From assembly GCF_022170785.1 (NCBI RefSeq), contig NZ_CP081870.1:670001-734000 (forward strand): a DNA stretch of 64,000 nt, in the 5' to 3' direction. Below, in pieces: positions 1 through 8,655 of the stretch. Every line of letters starts with the position of its first letter. Position 1 is the first letter of the stretch. Below the pieces are notes generated by a model. The model was not told the DNA's origin. It saw only the letters and a list, made by a program, of their open reading frames with translations, and searched no databases. A program made the position numbers and the translations under genes. The DNA comes from Rossellomorea marisflavi. Its GTDB lineage: Bacteria; Bacillota; Bacilli; Bacillales; Bacillaceae_B.

Positions 1-647
1 ATGTGGCTCCGTATGAAATCCGGTTCCAGGACTTTACGCATCGAAGCATCGACTATGAGTATAAAGATGCGGCCATTCACGCCCTGACAAGGGGAATCGA
101 AGGGTATCTGGGCAGCATCGATGACAGTGGGTGGGTAGCAGACTACTCAAAGGAGCGATTTTATATCAGGGGGATGATCCCTTTCCTCGGTAAGACAGGG
201 GAATTCGTCGAACTTGCTGCGTTGCCGGCACGATATGAAGAGCGCATCGGTTCAATCTTGGCACAGACGGACTCGATCAATGAGATTGCGGTCATCCTCG
301 AGACACTGTTCCGAGAAGATGTATTCGTCTTATACCTGGTCGACCAAGACCGCCGGGTGCTCTACAAAGGTACGGCGGAAATCGAGCTTGGCAGGGAACT
401 GAGCCGGGCGCTTGCATGGGTGACCGGTCATCTGCTCAATGGTCTTGAAGTTTGTGAAGGGACGCTGGAAGGTTCATTTAGGGCCATCCCTTTCCCCCTT
501 GAACAGAAGACTCCATCCGATATCCACGCAGAGCTGACCCGTGAGCTTTCGGACATCCCGATCACGGAATCGGCATGGATCTACCAGGGTGATGTGGAAG
601 ATGCAGGGCTATATGTAGGAAAGTTTGAAAGGGGTGACGCAGGATGA
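1..647 (+). CDS. C-terminal part of a TOMM (azole RiPP) maturation protein, 5' end outside window
   Basis: The reading frame is open at the window edge. The first possible in-frame start is a GTG at base 3, so the gene almost certainly begins upstream and about 214 C-terminal residues are seen. The fragment is soluble, with a helical patch near residues 20-35 (DAAIHALTRGIEGYLG) that resembles the end of YcaO-type or ocin-ThiF-like bacteriocin maturation proteins. Its stop overlaps the start of the YcaO gene (ATGA), so the two are translationally coupled. I place it in the azole-peptide operon by context; the family assignment is inference and only moderate. Confidence 0.55.
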   Translation, partial: VAPYEIRFQDFTHRSIDYEYKDAAIHALTRGIEGYLGSIDDSGWVADYSKERFYIRGMIPFLGKTGEFVELAALPARYEERIGSILAQTDSINEIAVILETLFREDVFVLYLVDQDRRVLYKGTAEIELGRELSRALAWVTGHLLNGLEVCEGTLEGSFRAIPFPLEQKTPSDIHAELTRELSDIPITESAWIYQGDVEDAGLYVGKFERGDAG

Positions 648-2269
648 CGGTCATGACTGAAACCGGGCTTCCCATCATGGACCGAAACAGCCATCTTTTC
701 GTAGGGCCGTGGAAAAAGGAGCGCGGACACGCCTGCTTTACCTGCTTCACCTCATACCTTACCTCAAATGGAAGTAACCTTGCTTCGATCCTTGACCAAG
801 AACTGAGAGGACCTGGTGAAAGGGATTGTGGGAACGATCTCCATGGATTGGATGTTCATTCATTCATCAATCGCGTCCTCGTCATCGATAAGCGGTCGTG
901 GTCGGTGACTTGGAAGAAATTCCGCAAGAATCCGTTCTGTCCAGAGTGTGGGGTGGAATGGGAAGAAGAGCGGAAAACGGAGCTTCATCTGACAGACGAA
1001 CCCCATTTTAGGGTGAAATCAGGAAAAGAGATCTCCCAGCTTCTGAAACGGTATGAAGATGAACTGATTGATGCCGACACAGGAGTCGGAAGAGCACTCT
1101 TCCGCGATGCAGAATCGAATATCATCCCCATGTACGCCATCGAAGCGGTCATCCATGATCGGACGTTCTATTCATATGGGCGAACGACGGGGATCGCGGA
1201 ATCAAGGAATGCGGCCATCCTTGAGCTCCTTGAACGCTATTCAAGCATGGTCCCGAGATTCAAGGCACCCATCGTTGCCTCTTATGAAGAGCTTGTTGCA
1301 AATAATAAAAAGGTGGTGCCGCCCGGGCGTTACATTCTGCGGAGCCCCCTAGATCCCGACCGCAAGCTCCACTGGACGAGCTGCCGGGAAGTAGGGACGG
1401 GAGAGGCATTCTTGATACCGGAGCAGATGATGTACTTTGATAATCAGCTTCTGAGGGGTGAAACCCGCTTCCTATACGAGACGTCCAATGGGACTGCCCT
1501 TGGCGGGAGTGTGGAAGAGGCGTTGGTGTATGCGATCCTCGAGGCGGTGGAGCGGGATTGCTTCCTCGTCCACTGGTATACGAAGCGCCTTCCACGAATC
1601 ATTGATCAGGAAAGCCTGGCGAATCCCCATGTGAAAGGGATCCTCCGTACGCTTGATCAGCTCGGATACGAGACATACTTATTCGACATCACCCTCGAGA
1701 CAGAGGTCCCAGCCGTATGGGTCCTGCTCCGTAACACCGATGCAGATGGGCAGCTTCATCTCTACAATGCCGCAGGCTCACACTTCGATCCCGAAGCAGC
1801 GATTTTCGCGGCCCTTGTGGAAGCGGGTACCTCGGTCATCGTGTATGAAGAGAAGCTCCGAGCTGAAAAGCCGGGCCTCTCCCACCTGATCGGCAGCCCG
1901 GAAAACGTCACCCACATGGAGGATCACGTGAACTACTATGCCTTCAGGGAGAACAGCGGTGCATTCGACTATCTCTTCGATCGGATGGCCGATCTTGAGC
2001 GCATCCGTGTGGAGGAGATGGCTCCGCGTTTCCCGTTCTCATTTAAAGGAATCGTCGAGAAGGTAATGGAGCACCATCCCCGGGTGTATTTCACCGACAT
2101 GGGGAATGAACTCATCGATGAGATGGGGCTTTCGGTGGTGAAAGTGTTCATCCCGACTCTGCAGCCCATGACATTCGGGAAGCAGAACGAGAGGCTGAAT
2201 ATGGAACGATTGGAAGCATGGAGTGAAGGAGAGGTGGAGGTAGGATGCGAACCCCACCCCTTCCCGTAG
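644..2269 (+). CDS. YcaO-type cyclodehydratase with N-terminal E1-like zinc-site segment
   Basis: ATP-dependent azoline-forming enzyme: YcaO phosphorylates the peptide amide while Cys/Ser/Thr side chains of the precursor cyclise. Visible YcaO hallmarks are GRTTGIAESRNAAILELLER (about 178-197), the second acidic helix EALVYAILEAVERD and the proline-rich C-terminal end PHPFP, which is typical of azoline-forming YcaOs. The first 110 residues are not YcaO: they carry two CxxC pairs (C31/C34 and C99/C102) and a segment LFVGPWKKERGHACFTCF that looks like the zinc-tetrathiolate end of an E1-like (ThiF-fold) partner. It overlaps both neighbours. A start at 653 is also possible. Confidence 0.9.
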   Translation: MTVMTETGLPIMDRNSHLFVGPWKKERGHACFTCFTSYLTSNGSNLASILDQELRGPGERDCGNDLHGLDVHSFINRVLVIDKRSWSVTWKKFRKNPFCPECGVEWEEERKTELHLTDEPHFRVKSGKEISQLLKRYEDELIDADTGVGRALFRDAESNIIPMYAIEAVIHDRTFYSYGRTTGIAESRNAAILELLERYSSMVPRFKAPIVASYEELVANNKKVVPPGRYILRSPLDPDRKLHWTSCREVGTGEAFLIPEQMMYFDNQLLRGETRFLYETSNGTALGGSVEEALVYAILEAVERDCFLVHWYTKRLPRIIDQESLANPHVKGILRTLDQLGYETYLFDITLETEVPAVWVLLRNTDADGQLHLYNAAGSHFDPEAAIFAALVEAGTSVIVYEEKLRAEKPGLSHLIGSPENVTHMEDHVNYYAFRENSGAFDYLFDRMADLERIRVEEMAPRFPFSFKGIVEKVMEHHPRVYFTDMGNELIDEMGLSVVKVFIPTLQPMTFGKQNERLNMERLEAWSEGEVEVGCEPHPFP

Positions 2270-3459
2270 TCGATCCTTTTCCTTATTTTACGGAGGAGCG
2301 ATACGAACGCAACCGGTATGCCTATTCGATGAGAAGGATGCCGCCAACCACAGTCTTGGAATATCGGGACGGGGTGAACGTACCGGCAGAAGTCGCGGAG
2401 TGGATCAGGAGGACGTTTGCTTATGCTTCTTACGACCCCCTAAGTCCATATCCTTTTAGTAAATCCGTTCCTTCTCCAAGGGGTATCCATCCGTTCGTCC
2501 CGGTTTTCTCTGCTGGTGGAAACCGTTACGTCTACGATGCAGGCCGGGACCGTTTCGCCTTCGTTGGACGTGGCGGAAGGGAGAATCGGTTCTCCCTTTG
2601 CATCGACCTGTTCAGGGTATGCGGGGTATATGGTGAGTTTGGATTCCCACTGGCCCTGATGGAGTGCGGCCACATACTTGCCGACCTATATCCATCAGTG
2701 AAAAGGGGGCGATTTACCTTCAGGAACCATAATGAAATGCATCCCCTCGCCCCGTTCCGTAAAGGAGACCTCATCGAATTCTATGAAGGGGAGTTGCCGG
2801 TTTCCATCGAATCCGGATGGGACGATATCGGTGAAGACGGGGTCGGCATCCAAGATGACTTCGTTCAAGAGCTTCATTTTCTTGGAATGGAGCGATGGAT
2901 GTCCCGAGCGGCGTCGGTCACCCCCTCCATCCCGACACTTCCCGGAACCATGGAAGGGAGGGCAAGGGGCGCCCGGACATCCTTCAACGGAAGGCTGGGT
3001 CTGTTTGCCCGCCCCTCTGTCATGGAAGGGATGACGTTTGCCAGGCTGCTCGAGATAGCCGGACGCTATGAGGCGCTGTCGATGACATTCTTTGTGCAGT
3101 CGGTTGATGGTATGGAGAAAGGGGTCTATCGAATGGAATCTGGCGGACCGAAGAGGATGGGAGGGTTCGAGAGTCTGAATGATCTTTTCTATGAAGGGAA
3201 ACGGTCGATGAACCTGGATGGTCTGCCCCTTGCCATCATCTTATCCGTCCGAAACGGTGAGTTGGCTTCATTCATCCACGCCCATGTCCTCGCCGGTATG
3301 TGCGTGCAGGAGATGTCTGCTGCCTTTTCCGGAGAAGGGCGCTTCACCCGCCCGTTCAAAAATATCAATGACGCATACTTGAAGCAAACAGGGGAGTCGA
3401 AGCTATATGGATGCCTATTCGGATCCGGAACTTCCGCTACCCGGCAATCATGGAGGTGA
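2245..3459 (+). CDS. SagB-like protein with two degenerate nitroreductase-fold halves
   Basis: A 404-residue protein that begins 25 bases inside the YcaO gene. Two stretches resemble the SagB/ThcOx nitroreductase fold. The first half has SVPSPRGIHPFVPVFSAG (the PSaGGlyP-like segment) followed by YGEFGFPLALMECGHILADL (the YGxRgyrxxLlExGH-like helix). The second half has TFFVQSVDGMEKGVYRM and NINDAYLKQTGESKLYGCLF. Classical FMN-binding arginines are not obvious, so it may be a structural or non-catalytic partner of the SagB encoded at 4307-5074. SagB enzymes oxidise azolines to azoles; a dehydrogenase role here is inference from fold and context. Confidence 0.6.
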   Translation: MRTPPLPVVDPFPYFTEERYERNRYAYSMRRMPPTTVLEYRDGVNVPAEVAEWIRRTFAYASYDPLSPYPFSKSVPSPRGIHPFVPVFSAGGNRYVYDAGRDRFAFVGRGGRENRFSLCIDLFRVCGVYGEFGFPLALMECGHILADLYPSVKRGRFTFRNHNEMHPLAPFRKGDLIEFYEGELPVSIESGWDDIGEDGVGIQDDFVQELHFLGMERWMSRAASVTPSIPTLPGTMEGRARGARTSFNGRLGLFARPSVMEGMTFARLLEIAGRYEALSMTFFVQSVDGMEKGVYRMESGGPKRMGGFESLNDLFYEGKRSMNLDGLPLAIILSVRNGELASFIHAHVLAGMCVQEMSAAFSGEGRFTRPFKNINDAYLKQTGESKLYGCLFGSGTSATRQSWR

Positions 3460-3464
3460 ATCTA

Positions 3465-4310
3465 GTGAACTGGCATTCTTATCATATCTTCATCCATGAC
3501 ATGAGTGAGCATGATCGATTCCTTCAGCAGGTGGTGCGTGGAATCGTGGATGATACGCACGTCTCTTCCTTCTTTTTCATCCGTTACTGGCAAGGTGGTC
3601 CCCATATCCGTTTCCGTTTCCAATCGGAGCATGCAAACGATGTGATCAGCGAGATGAAGCAGCGGTGCCGTGCATTTTTCCGGGACTACCAGCCCCCTTT
3701 CACACTGGAAAGGGAAGCCTTCTACAGCCGTCAACTCTTTGATGGCACGGTGCCGGATGATGCGGAGCTCTATTGGATGGAAGACGGGGCAATAAAGGAA
3801 ATCCCCTACGAACCCGAGCTTGAGCGGTATGGTGGGGAAGACGTGATGGCAGAATCGGAGGCCATCTTTCATCAAAGCAGCCTGCTGGCCCTCAAGCATT
3901 TGGAAGGCATTGCGGGTCCTGCGATACCTAAGCGGCTGCTCCTGGCATGCGACTTTTTCATCGACATGCTCAGGGCTTTGACAGAGGAAGAGGGACATGA
4001 GCTCATCCGTCGGTACAATGCCTTCTGGTCCCGATTCGATCAAGGAAGCATCGATCCAGTACAGAGGGAGCGGTTCCGCACCCTGTACTGGAAGCAGCGG
4101 GCCATGGGCGGGCAGAGTGGTTCTCTGGAGCTGGATAGGATCAGCCAGATCGTGGAGGGGATCAACGGAAAGGGAAAGCGGAATCTTCTCTCGTATTTGA
4201 TCTTCTCACACATCCACATGTATAACAATCGGATCGGCCTGCCGCCGAATCTGGAGAGCACCGTGGCGATGATCGCGGGAAGTAAGAAAGAAGGAGCGGT
4301 TGCGAAGTGA
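3465..4310 (+). CDS. Thiopeptide-type bacteriocin biosynthesis protein (stand-alone LanB C-terminal domain)
   Basis: The GTG at 3465 is chosen because GGAGGTG sits six bases upstream; this gives 281 residues. The N-terminus WHSYHIFIHD, the motif FFIRYWQGGPHIRFRF (about 40-55) and the C-terminal FSHIHMYNNRIGL are signatures of the thiopeptide-type/SpaB C-terminal family. Stand-alone members act on dehydroamino acids: glutamate elimination in split LanB dehydratases, or cycloaddition in thiopeptides. No glutamylating LanB N-terminal domain is visible in the window; it may lie upstream or be absent. Ends GTGA with the next gene. Confidence 0.85.
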   Translation: MNWHSYHIFIHDMSEHDRFLQQVVRGIVDDTHVSSFFFIRYWQGGPHIRFRFQSEHANDVISEMKQRCRAFFRDYQPPFTLEREAFYSRQLFDGTVPDDAELYWMEDGAIKEIPYEPELERYGGEDVMAESEAIFHQSSLLALKHLEGIAGPAIPKRLLLACDFFIDMLRALTEEEGHELIRRYNAFWSRFDQGSIDPVQRERFRTLYWKQRAMGGQSGSLELDRISQIVEGINGKGKRNLLSYLIFSHIHMYNNRIGLPPNLESTVAMIAGSKKEGAVAK

Positions 4311-5074
4311 AGTGGGATTTTACATTCAGTGCAGGGGATACAACACAGCGATACCGGAATTACCATCGGTCGTCAAGTCATGCTCCGCTCATGCAGATGA
4401 GGAAGGCGCCAAGGCGGGAATACGAGGTCCGGGACCTTGATTCGAAGGGAAAGTGTGTCAAATGGCATATGGACCCGGGACGATTTGATCAGGCAGGAGG
4501 AAAAACCTTTGCCGATGTGATGAAAAACAGGAGGACATCATGGAATTTCGGCGAAAGGGATGTAACAGAAGAAGAACTGAAGGAGCTCCTGCTATTCAGC
4601 TTCGGTATCAGCGAGCCTTTGGAAAAAAAGCGTACCTACCCTTCCGGCGGCCAGTTCTATTCCCTGGAAATCTACCTGCTTCCGACCATCCGTTCCGTGG
4701 CATCAGGTCTTCTCGAGGAAAAAGTGTACAAGCTCAATGTGAATGAAGGGACGCTCGTGGAAATGGAGGATCTCGATCTGGCGAAGCTTCCCCTGCTGAG
4801 CGCTTCCACGGACGTCGGATTCTTCTCATTGAAGGAAGCCCAGTGCGTCGTCGTACTGGTGGGCAATGATCGTGATCTATCGGTAAAGTACATGGATCTT
4901 TCATACAGGATCATGCTTCTCGAAGCCGGCCACATGGCACAAAATTTCCTTCTCACCTGTACCAGCCTCGGTCTCTCGTCCGTGCCGCTGGGAGGGTTCC
5001 ATGAAGGGGAAATCAAAAATATGCTGCAGCTCACGGACGACAAGATGGTGCTGTATACGCTACTAGGAGGATGA
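4307..5074 (+). CDS. SagB-type FMN-dependent azoline dehydrogenase
   Basis: GTG start with AAGGAG upstream, overlapping the previous stop. It has the expected SagB signatures: RRTSWNF at 75-81 (FMN phosphate contact), YPSGGQFYSLEIY at 111-123, and DLSYRIMLLEAGHMAQN at about 197-213, followed by GGFHEGEI. At 255 residues it is near the usual length. In TOMM pathways this enzyme oxidises azolines made by the YcaO complex to aromatic azoles. It appears to be the active member of the two nitroreductase-fold genes in the operon. Confidence 0.88.
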   Translation: MKWDFTFSAGDTTQRYRNYHRSSSHAPLMQMRKAPRREYEVRDLDSKGKCVKWHMDPGRFDQAGGKTFADVMKNRRTSWNFGERDVTEEELKELLLFSFGISEPLEKKRTYPSGGQFYSLEIYLLPTIRSVASGLLEEKVYKLNVNEGTLVEMEDLDLAKLPLLSASTDVGFFSLKEAQCVVVLVGNDRDLSVKYMDLSYRIMLLEAGHMAQNFLLTCTSLGLSSVPLGGFHEGEIKNMLQLTDDKMVLYTLLGG

Positions 5075-5076
5075 CG

Positions 5077-6027
5077 ATGGAGAATCAAGTGATCAGGTTG
5101 AAAGACGACTATATGATCCTATCCAATCCGAGGGACCGGCGTGAGGTCATCGTTCTTGATAAAAAGGAAGAAAAGATCATCCTCAAATTCAATCTCGGTC
5201 CTCAATTCGAAAAGGTCCAACTGGATTTTGAAGCGGTCCTGAGGCATTTCGTCTCCTTTCAAAGCTTGAGTGGAAGCATTGAAGGAAAGCTTGCCATGAA
5301 GCTGCTGCAGACACATCCGCGATTGTTCGACCTAGCGGGGTTCACAAATCCCGCTTTGAAAGAGGATTACATACAGTATGAGTTCGGAAGGTCAATCCGT
5401 CCGGAATCGCTTTATGAAACCTATCGGGGATCCGAAGGGAAGAAAACCTTCATCCTCTGGGGAATCAGTGAAACCAGCCTTACCCTCAGCCGGACCCTGT
5501 CATCATTGGGGATGAGTGTCTCGATCGTGGAGCCCTCGTCGAGGGAACGGGAGGATATCCAGCTTCAAAAGCTCCTGACCATGCACGGGTCCAGTTCGGT
5601 TGAAGAGCTTTACGGTGAGAGGGTCCAATGGGTCATCCCGGAGGACCAGGAGGGTGTCTGGATCATCGATAACCGGCTTCTTGAATTGAATCTGATCGAT
5701 GCAGAGAGGGCGCTGGGCCAGATCGCTTCATCGATCGCCGTGCACTACGGATGCTACACCGATGAATTCACCGTCGGACCATTGGTGCTAAAAGAAGAAA
5801 GCTATGGATACACGGATTTCAGGAAGATCCATGGTGGGACGCCTGCCCTTCCTACCGTTCCCCAGTCCATGATCCAAGCGGGTCTCATCCAGCGGATCCT
5901 TTATTTCATTCATGAAGAAACGCTCAAACACTTGGCAGAAGATGTCCAGCTTCCCATCAACGGTGCCTTTGCATTTGATAACGATAGCTTCAATTCCAAA
6001 TTAATCGACATAGAAGGTGGTTGGTAA
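5077..6027 (+). CDS. E1-like (ThiF-fold) TOMM partner protein, degenerate
   Basis: The start at 5077 fits AGGAGG seven bases upstream. The N-terminal 90 residues may form the precursor-binding (RRE-like) region. Residues 125-155 read as a Rossmann strand-helix-strand (FILWGISETSLTLSRTLSSLGMSVSIVEP). Then HYGCYTDEFTVGPLVLKEESYGYTDF resembles the E1-like segment just before the zinc cysteines, but the expected CxxC pair is missing. The YcaO protein upstream carries such a CxxC segment at its own N-terminus, so the two may together equal one canonical partner. ATP-dependent activity is unlikely. Confidence 0.6.
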   Translation: MENQVIRLKDDYMILSNPRDRREVIVLDKKEEKIILKFNLGPQFEKVQLDFEAVLRHFVSFQSLSGSIEGKLAMKLLQTHPRLFDLAGFTNPALKEDYIQYEFGRSIRPESLYETYRGSEGKKTFILWGISETSLTLSRTLSSLGMSVSIVEPSSREREDIQLQKLLTMHGSSSVEELYGERVQWVIPEDQEGVWIIDNRLLELNLIDAERALGQIASSIAVHYGCYTDEFTVGPLVLKEESYGYTDFRKIHGGTPALPTVPQSMIQAGLIQRILYFIHEETLKHLAEDVQLPINGAFAFDNDSFNSKLIDIEGGW

Positions 6028-6029
6028 CC

Positions 6030-6761
6030 ATGATCCTCAATGTGAATAACCTCAATAAAGCCTATGGTTCGAAAACGATCTTGAACAATATCTCCTTCAA
6101 GGTGGAGGAAAATAAAATCCTGGCCGTGATGGGACCGAACGGGGTGGGAAAGACGACCCTCCTCGAGATCCTCATGACCTTGAAGCCGTGGAACTCAGGA
6201 GAAGTAGAGCTCATCGGCATGGACCTGTCCAAAGCAGCGAATCTGTCCAAGATCCGCTCGAATATCGGAGTGGTCTTCCAGGAAGGCGGGATGTACGCAT
6301 ATCTCAAAATTGCCGAGATCCTCGACCTGTTTGCTTCCTTCCATAACATCAGTGAAGAGCGTGTCCGCCACGTCATCGAGATCTTCTCACTCGAATCCCA
6401 TCTGAACGTGAAGTTCGAGAAGCTGTCTGGCGGGTGGAAAAAACGGATCCTCCTCGCGTGTGCGTTCCTGAACTCACCGAAGATCCTTTTCCTGGACGAA
6501 CCGACGACGGGTCTCGATCCGGAAGCAACGAACGATTTGTGGACGAATATCTCCGTTGCCAAAGAGCAGGGAGCCACCATCATCTTGTCCACCCATTCCC
6601 TTGAAGAAGTGGATATGTACGCCGATGAAGTCATCATCCTGAACAAGGGCATGATTGCAGAACGGGGAAATCCGAGGGAGCTGAAGCATAAGCACGGCAC
6701 CCTATACTTCAAAGAAGCCTATTTCAACGTGATCAAAGAAAGGAAGGCGGCCAATGAATAA
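6030..6761 (+). CDS. ABC transporter ATP-binding protein (azole-peptide exporter or immunity)
   Basis: ATG at 6030 with AAGGTGG nine bases upstream; 243 residues. Walker A GPNGVGKTT, signature LSGGWKKR, Walker B ILFLDEPTTGLDP and switch histidine in ILSTHSLEE are intact. It overlaps the permease gene by eight bases and follows the azole biosynthesis genes without a gap, so it most likely energises export of, or self-protection against, the mature peptide. Confidence 0.93.
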   Translation: MILNVNNLNKAYGSKTILNNISFKVEENKILAVMGPNGVGKTTLLEILMTLKPWNSGEVELIGMDLSKAANLSKIRSNIGVVFQEGGMYAYLKIAEILDLFASFHNISEERVRHVIEIFSLESHLNVKFEKLSGGWKKRILLACAFLNSPKILFLDEPTTGLDPEATNDLWTNISVAKEQGATIILSTHSLEEVDMYADEVIILNKGMIAERGNPRELKHKHGTLYFKEAYFNVIKERKAANE

Positions 6762-7488
6762 ATCGCTGATCAAACTTAGTAAGTATGATTTCCTTGTCTT
6801 CTTCCGGGAGCCTTTCTTCGCCCTTCCCATCATGATATTGCCGGGCATCTTCTTTTTCGTCTTCATGAAGATCTTCAGTAATACGATCGGCGGGGCTGAG
6901 AACTTCGGACCGTATATCCCGATCTATGGATTACTCATTTCATTCCTCGTCCTATTCTTCAATATCGGTCTGCAGTATGTAACGGAGAAGGAGCGGGGGA
7001 TTCATAAGCGGCTCGTACTGTCGTCCATCAGCATCTATCAGATCATTTTCACGTACGTCATACGCGGTGTGCTGCTTTCGCTTCTCGGGTTTGCCCAAAT
7101 TCTCGCCATCGGGGTATTCGTGTTCAAGACGACCATCACGGATCATATGATCGTGTTCCTGTTGACGTTTGTGATCGTGATCGGGATTACGCTGTTGTTC
7201 AGTTTGTCGACGCATAATCTGTTCAAGAACTCGCGTCAGGTGCTTCCGTATACGATCATCATGTTCCAGTATGTGCTGTTCGGCTCGGGGTTGATGTTCC
7301 CGACGGATCAGCTTCCTGGGTATTTGAAGTTTTTTGTAGATATTAATCCGTTTTATCATATGAAGGAGATTTTGCTCGGGGTATGGCACTGGTCGGGTGT
7401 GGAGATGGTGAATGTGTTGTATCTGGTGTTTATTGTGTTCTTGTGTTTGGGATTGATTTTCGTGAAGTCGAGGTCGAAGGAGTATTGA
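6754..7488 (+). CDS. ABC-2 type permease of the azole-peptide cluster
   Basis: A 244-residue hydrophobic protein with about six membrane segments in the ABC-2 pattern: a short cytoplasmic N-terminus, helices near 20-40, 50-75, 100-125, 130-150 and 165-185, and a last one near the C-terminus ending in KSRSKEY. Partner of the ATPase just upstream (eight-base overlap). A weak hairpin and T-run follow, so this is likely the last gene of the operon. Confidence 0.9.
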   Translation: MNKSLIKLSKYDFLVFFREPFFALPIMILPGIFFFVFMKIFSNTIGGAENFGPYIPIYGLLISFLVLFFNIGLQYVTEKERGIHKRLVLSSISIYQIIFTYVIRGVLLSLLGFAQILAIGVFVFKTTITDHMIVFLLTFVIVIGITLLFSLSTHNLFKNSRQVLPYTIIMFQYVLFGSGLMFPTDQLPGYLKFFVDINPFYHMKEILLGVWHWSGVEMVNVLYLVFIVFLCLGLIFVKSRSKEY

Positions 7489-7493
7489 GGTGT

Positions 7494-7526
7494 GGTCGTC
7501 ATTCCTGATGGGTGGCGGCTTTTTTA
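7494..7526 (+). terminator. Probable rho-independent terminator of the azole operon
   Basis: Imperfect, G-U rich hairpin around ATTCCTGAT followed by TTTTTTAT, six bases after the permease stop. Confidence 0.5.
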
Positions 7527-7558
7527 TATTGTTCACCGGGGTTTATTGGTGATGGGTC

Positions 7559-7678
7559 CGTGCCTTTCCGCTGCGGCAGGTCGCTTTCCGCGGGGCGATC
7601 GGTGGAGCCTCCTCATGCCTGCGGGGTCTCCCCCGCCCGCCTAACCGCAGGAGTCGACCTGCCTTCGCTGTAGGGCAC
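7559..7678. repeat. Bacillus-type structured repeat, family A copy 1
   Basis: About 120 bp, very GC-rich compared with its flanks. It contains GCTTTCCGCGGGGCGATCGG, GCGGGGTCTCCCCCGCCCGC and the closing GCAGGAGTCGACCTGCC. Complementary ends (GTGCC..., ...GGGCAC) can fold into a long imperfect hairpin. It is nearly identical to the copy at 7789-7908. Such elements are scattered between genes in many Bacillaceae and do not encode protein. Confidence 0.85.
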
Positions 7679-7788
7679 TATGGGATGATGAAGGGAATTC
7701 GGTTCAATTCGGTTCCGATTAACTCGTCATAGGTAGGTGGATCCGCATCTCGATCTTTTTTTATGAAGGTTTAAGGGAGAATGAAGAC

Positions 7789-7908
7789 CGTGCCTTTCCG
7801 CTGCGGCGGGTCGCTTTCCGCGGGGCGATCGGTGGAGCCCCCTCATGCCTGCGGGGTCTCCCCCGCCCGCCTAACCGCAGGAGTCGACCCGCCTTCGCTG
7901 CAAGGCAC
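7789..7908. repeat. Bacillus-type structured repeat, family A copy 2
   Basis: Second copy in direct orientation, differing from the 7559-7678 copy by only a few substitutions, several of them compensating across the predicted stem (AGGTCG/CGACCT versus GGGTCG/CGACCC). This suggests the fold is conserved. About 110 bp of unrelated sequence lies between the copies. Confidence 0.85.
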
Positions 7909-8098
7909 TCTTGGATGATTAGGAGGGTGGGATGGAAGATTCACATCGCAACGTATTTGGCACGAGAGACAGCACATACCCCTGATGGAAATAGTCATCG
8001 AGGACTGACGGTTTTCATGGATTCTCTACTTAGATTTCCTTATTTAATGAAGGTACCCTGCCCACTATCCAATTTGCATGCTTCATACCACCAAAGAG

Positions 8099-8252
8099 TG
8101 CATTGAAGCGGAAGGCGCTTGACTCCGACGGGAATAGAGGAAAGGTCGAGACCCCGGAAGCGCAGCTGAGGAGGCTCGACTTCCTCCCCGCGGAAAGCAA
8201 GCGCCTGCAGCGGAAAGGAACGGTCCACGTATTTTCTCTATCTCCATTTCAA
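8099..8252. repeat. Structured repeat, family B copy 1 (inverted relative to family A)
   Basis: About 154 bp with GACTCCGACGGGAATAGAGG, GTCGAGACCCCGGAAGCGCA, TCCCCGCGGAAAGCAAGCGC and a tail TCTATCTCCATTTCAA. It shares the CGCGGAAAGC/GACTCC core with family A read on the opposite strand. It is nearly identical to 8501-8655. The short open frames across it are not credible genes. Confidence 0.8.
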
Positions 8253-8322
8253 TGAAGAATCCATGCTTTACAAGAAGGGGAATGGTGATCTTGATGAACA
8301 CTCACGCTTGTGAATACCAAAG

Positions 8323-8371
8323 AGTGCAGCGAAAAGAAACGGTCTACGTGTTTTCTCCATCTCAATACCAG
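8323..8371. repeat. Internally deleted remnant of repeat family B
   Basis: AGAGTGCAGCGAAAAGAAACGGTCTACGTGTTTTCTCCATCTCA joins the two outer ends of family B without the roughly 100-bp centre, as if deleted between short repeats. Confidence 0.55.
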
Positions 8372-8500
8372 GGGATTTCCTCCTGAATCAACACACATCG
8401 TATACACTTTAGAAAATCATATTCAAAAGAGATTTGTGCTTTATTGTTAGTTAGGATGCACGCAATGACCGACCAACGTTCACTCTTGTGAAAGCAAACA

Positions 8501-8655
8501 GTGCATTGAAGCGAAAGGGGCTCGACTCCGACAGGAATAGAGGAAAGCTCGAGACCCCGGAAGCGCAGCTGAGGAGGCTCGACTTCCTCCCTGCGGAAAG
8601 CAAGCGCCTGTAGCGGAAAGGAACGGTCCACGTATTTTTTCTATCTCCATTTCAA
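8501..8655. repeat. Structured repeat, family B copy 2
   Basis: Direct copy of 8099-8252 with scattered substitutions, keeping the same ends (GTGCATTGAAGCG at the left, CCACGTATTTT and CTATCTCCATTTCAA at the right). The stretch 8656-8856 up to the exchanger gene holds no gene that I can support. Confidence 0.8.

Noticed and set aside
7915-8106. Short + open frame in the repeat region
   Set aside because: No ribosome site or recognisable composition; it ends inside a repeat copy.
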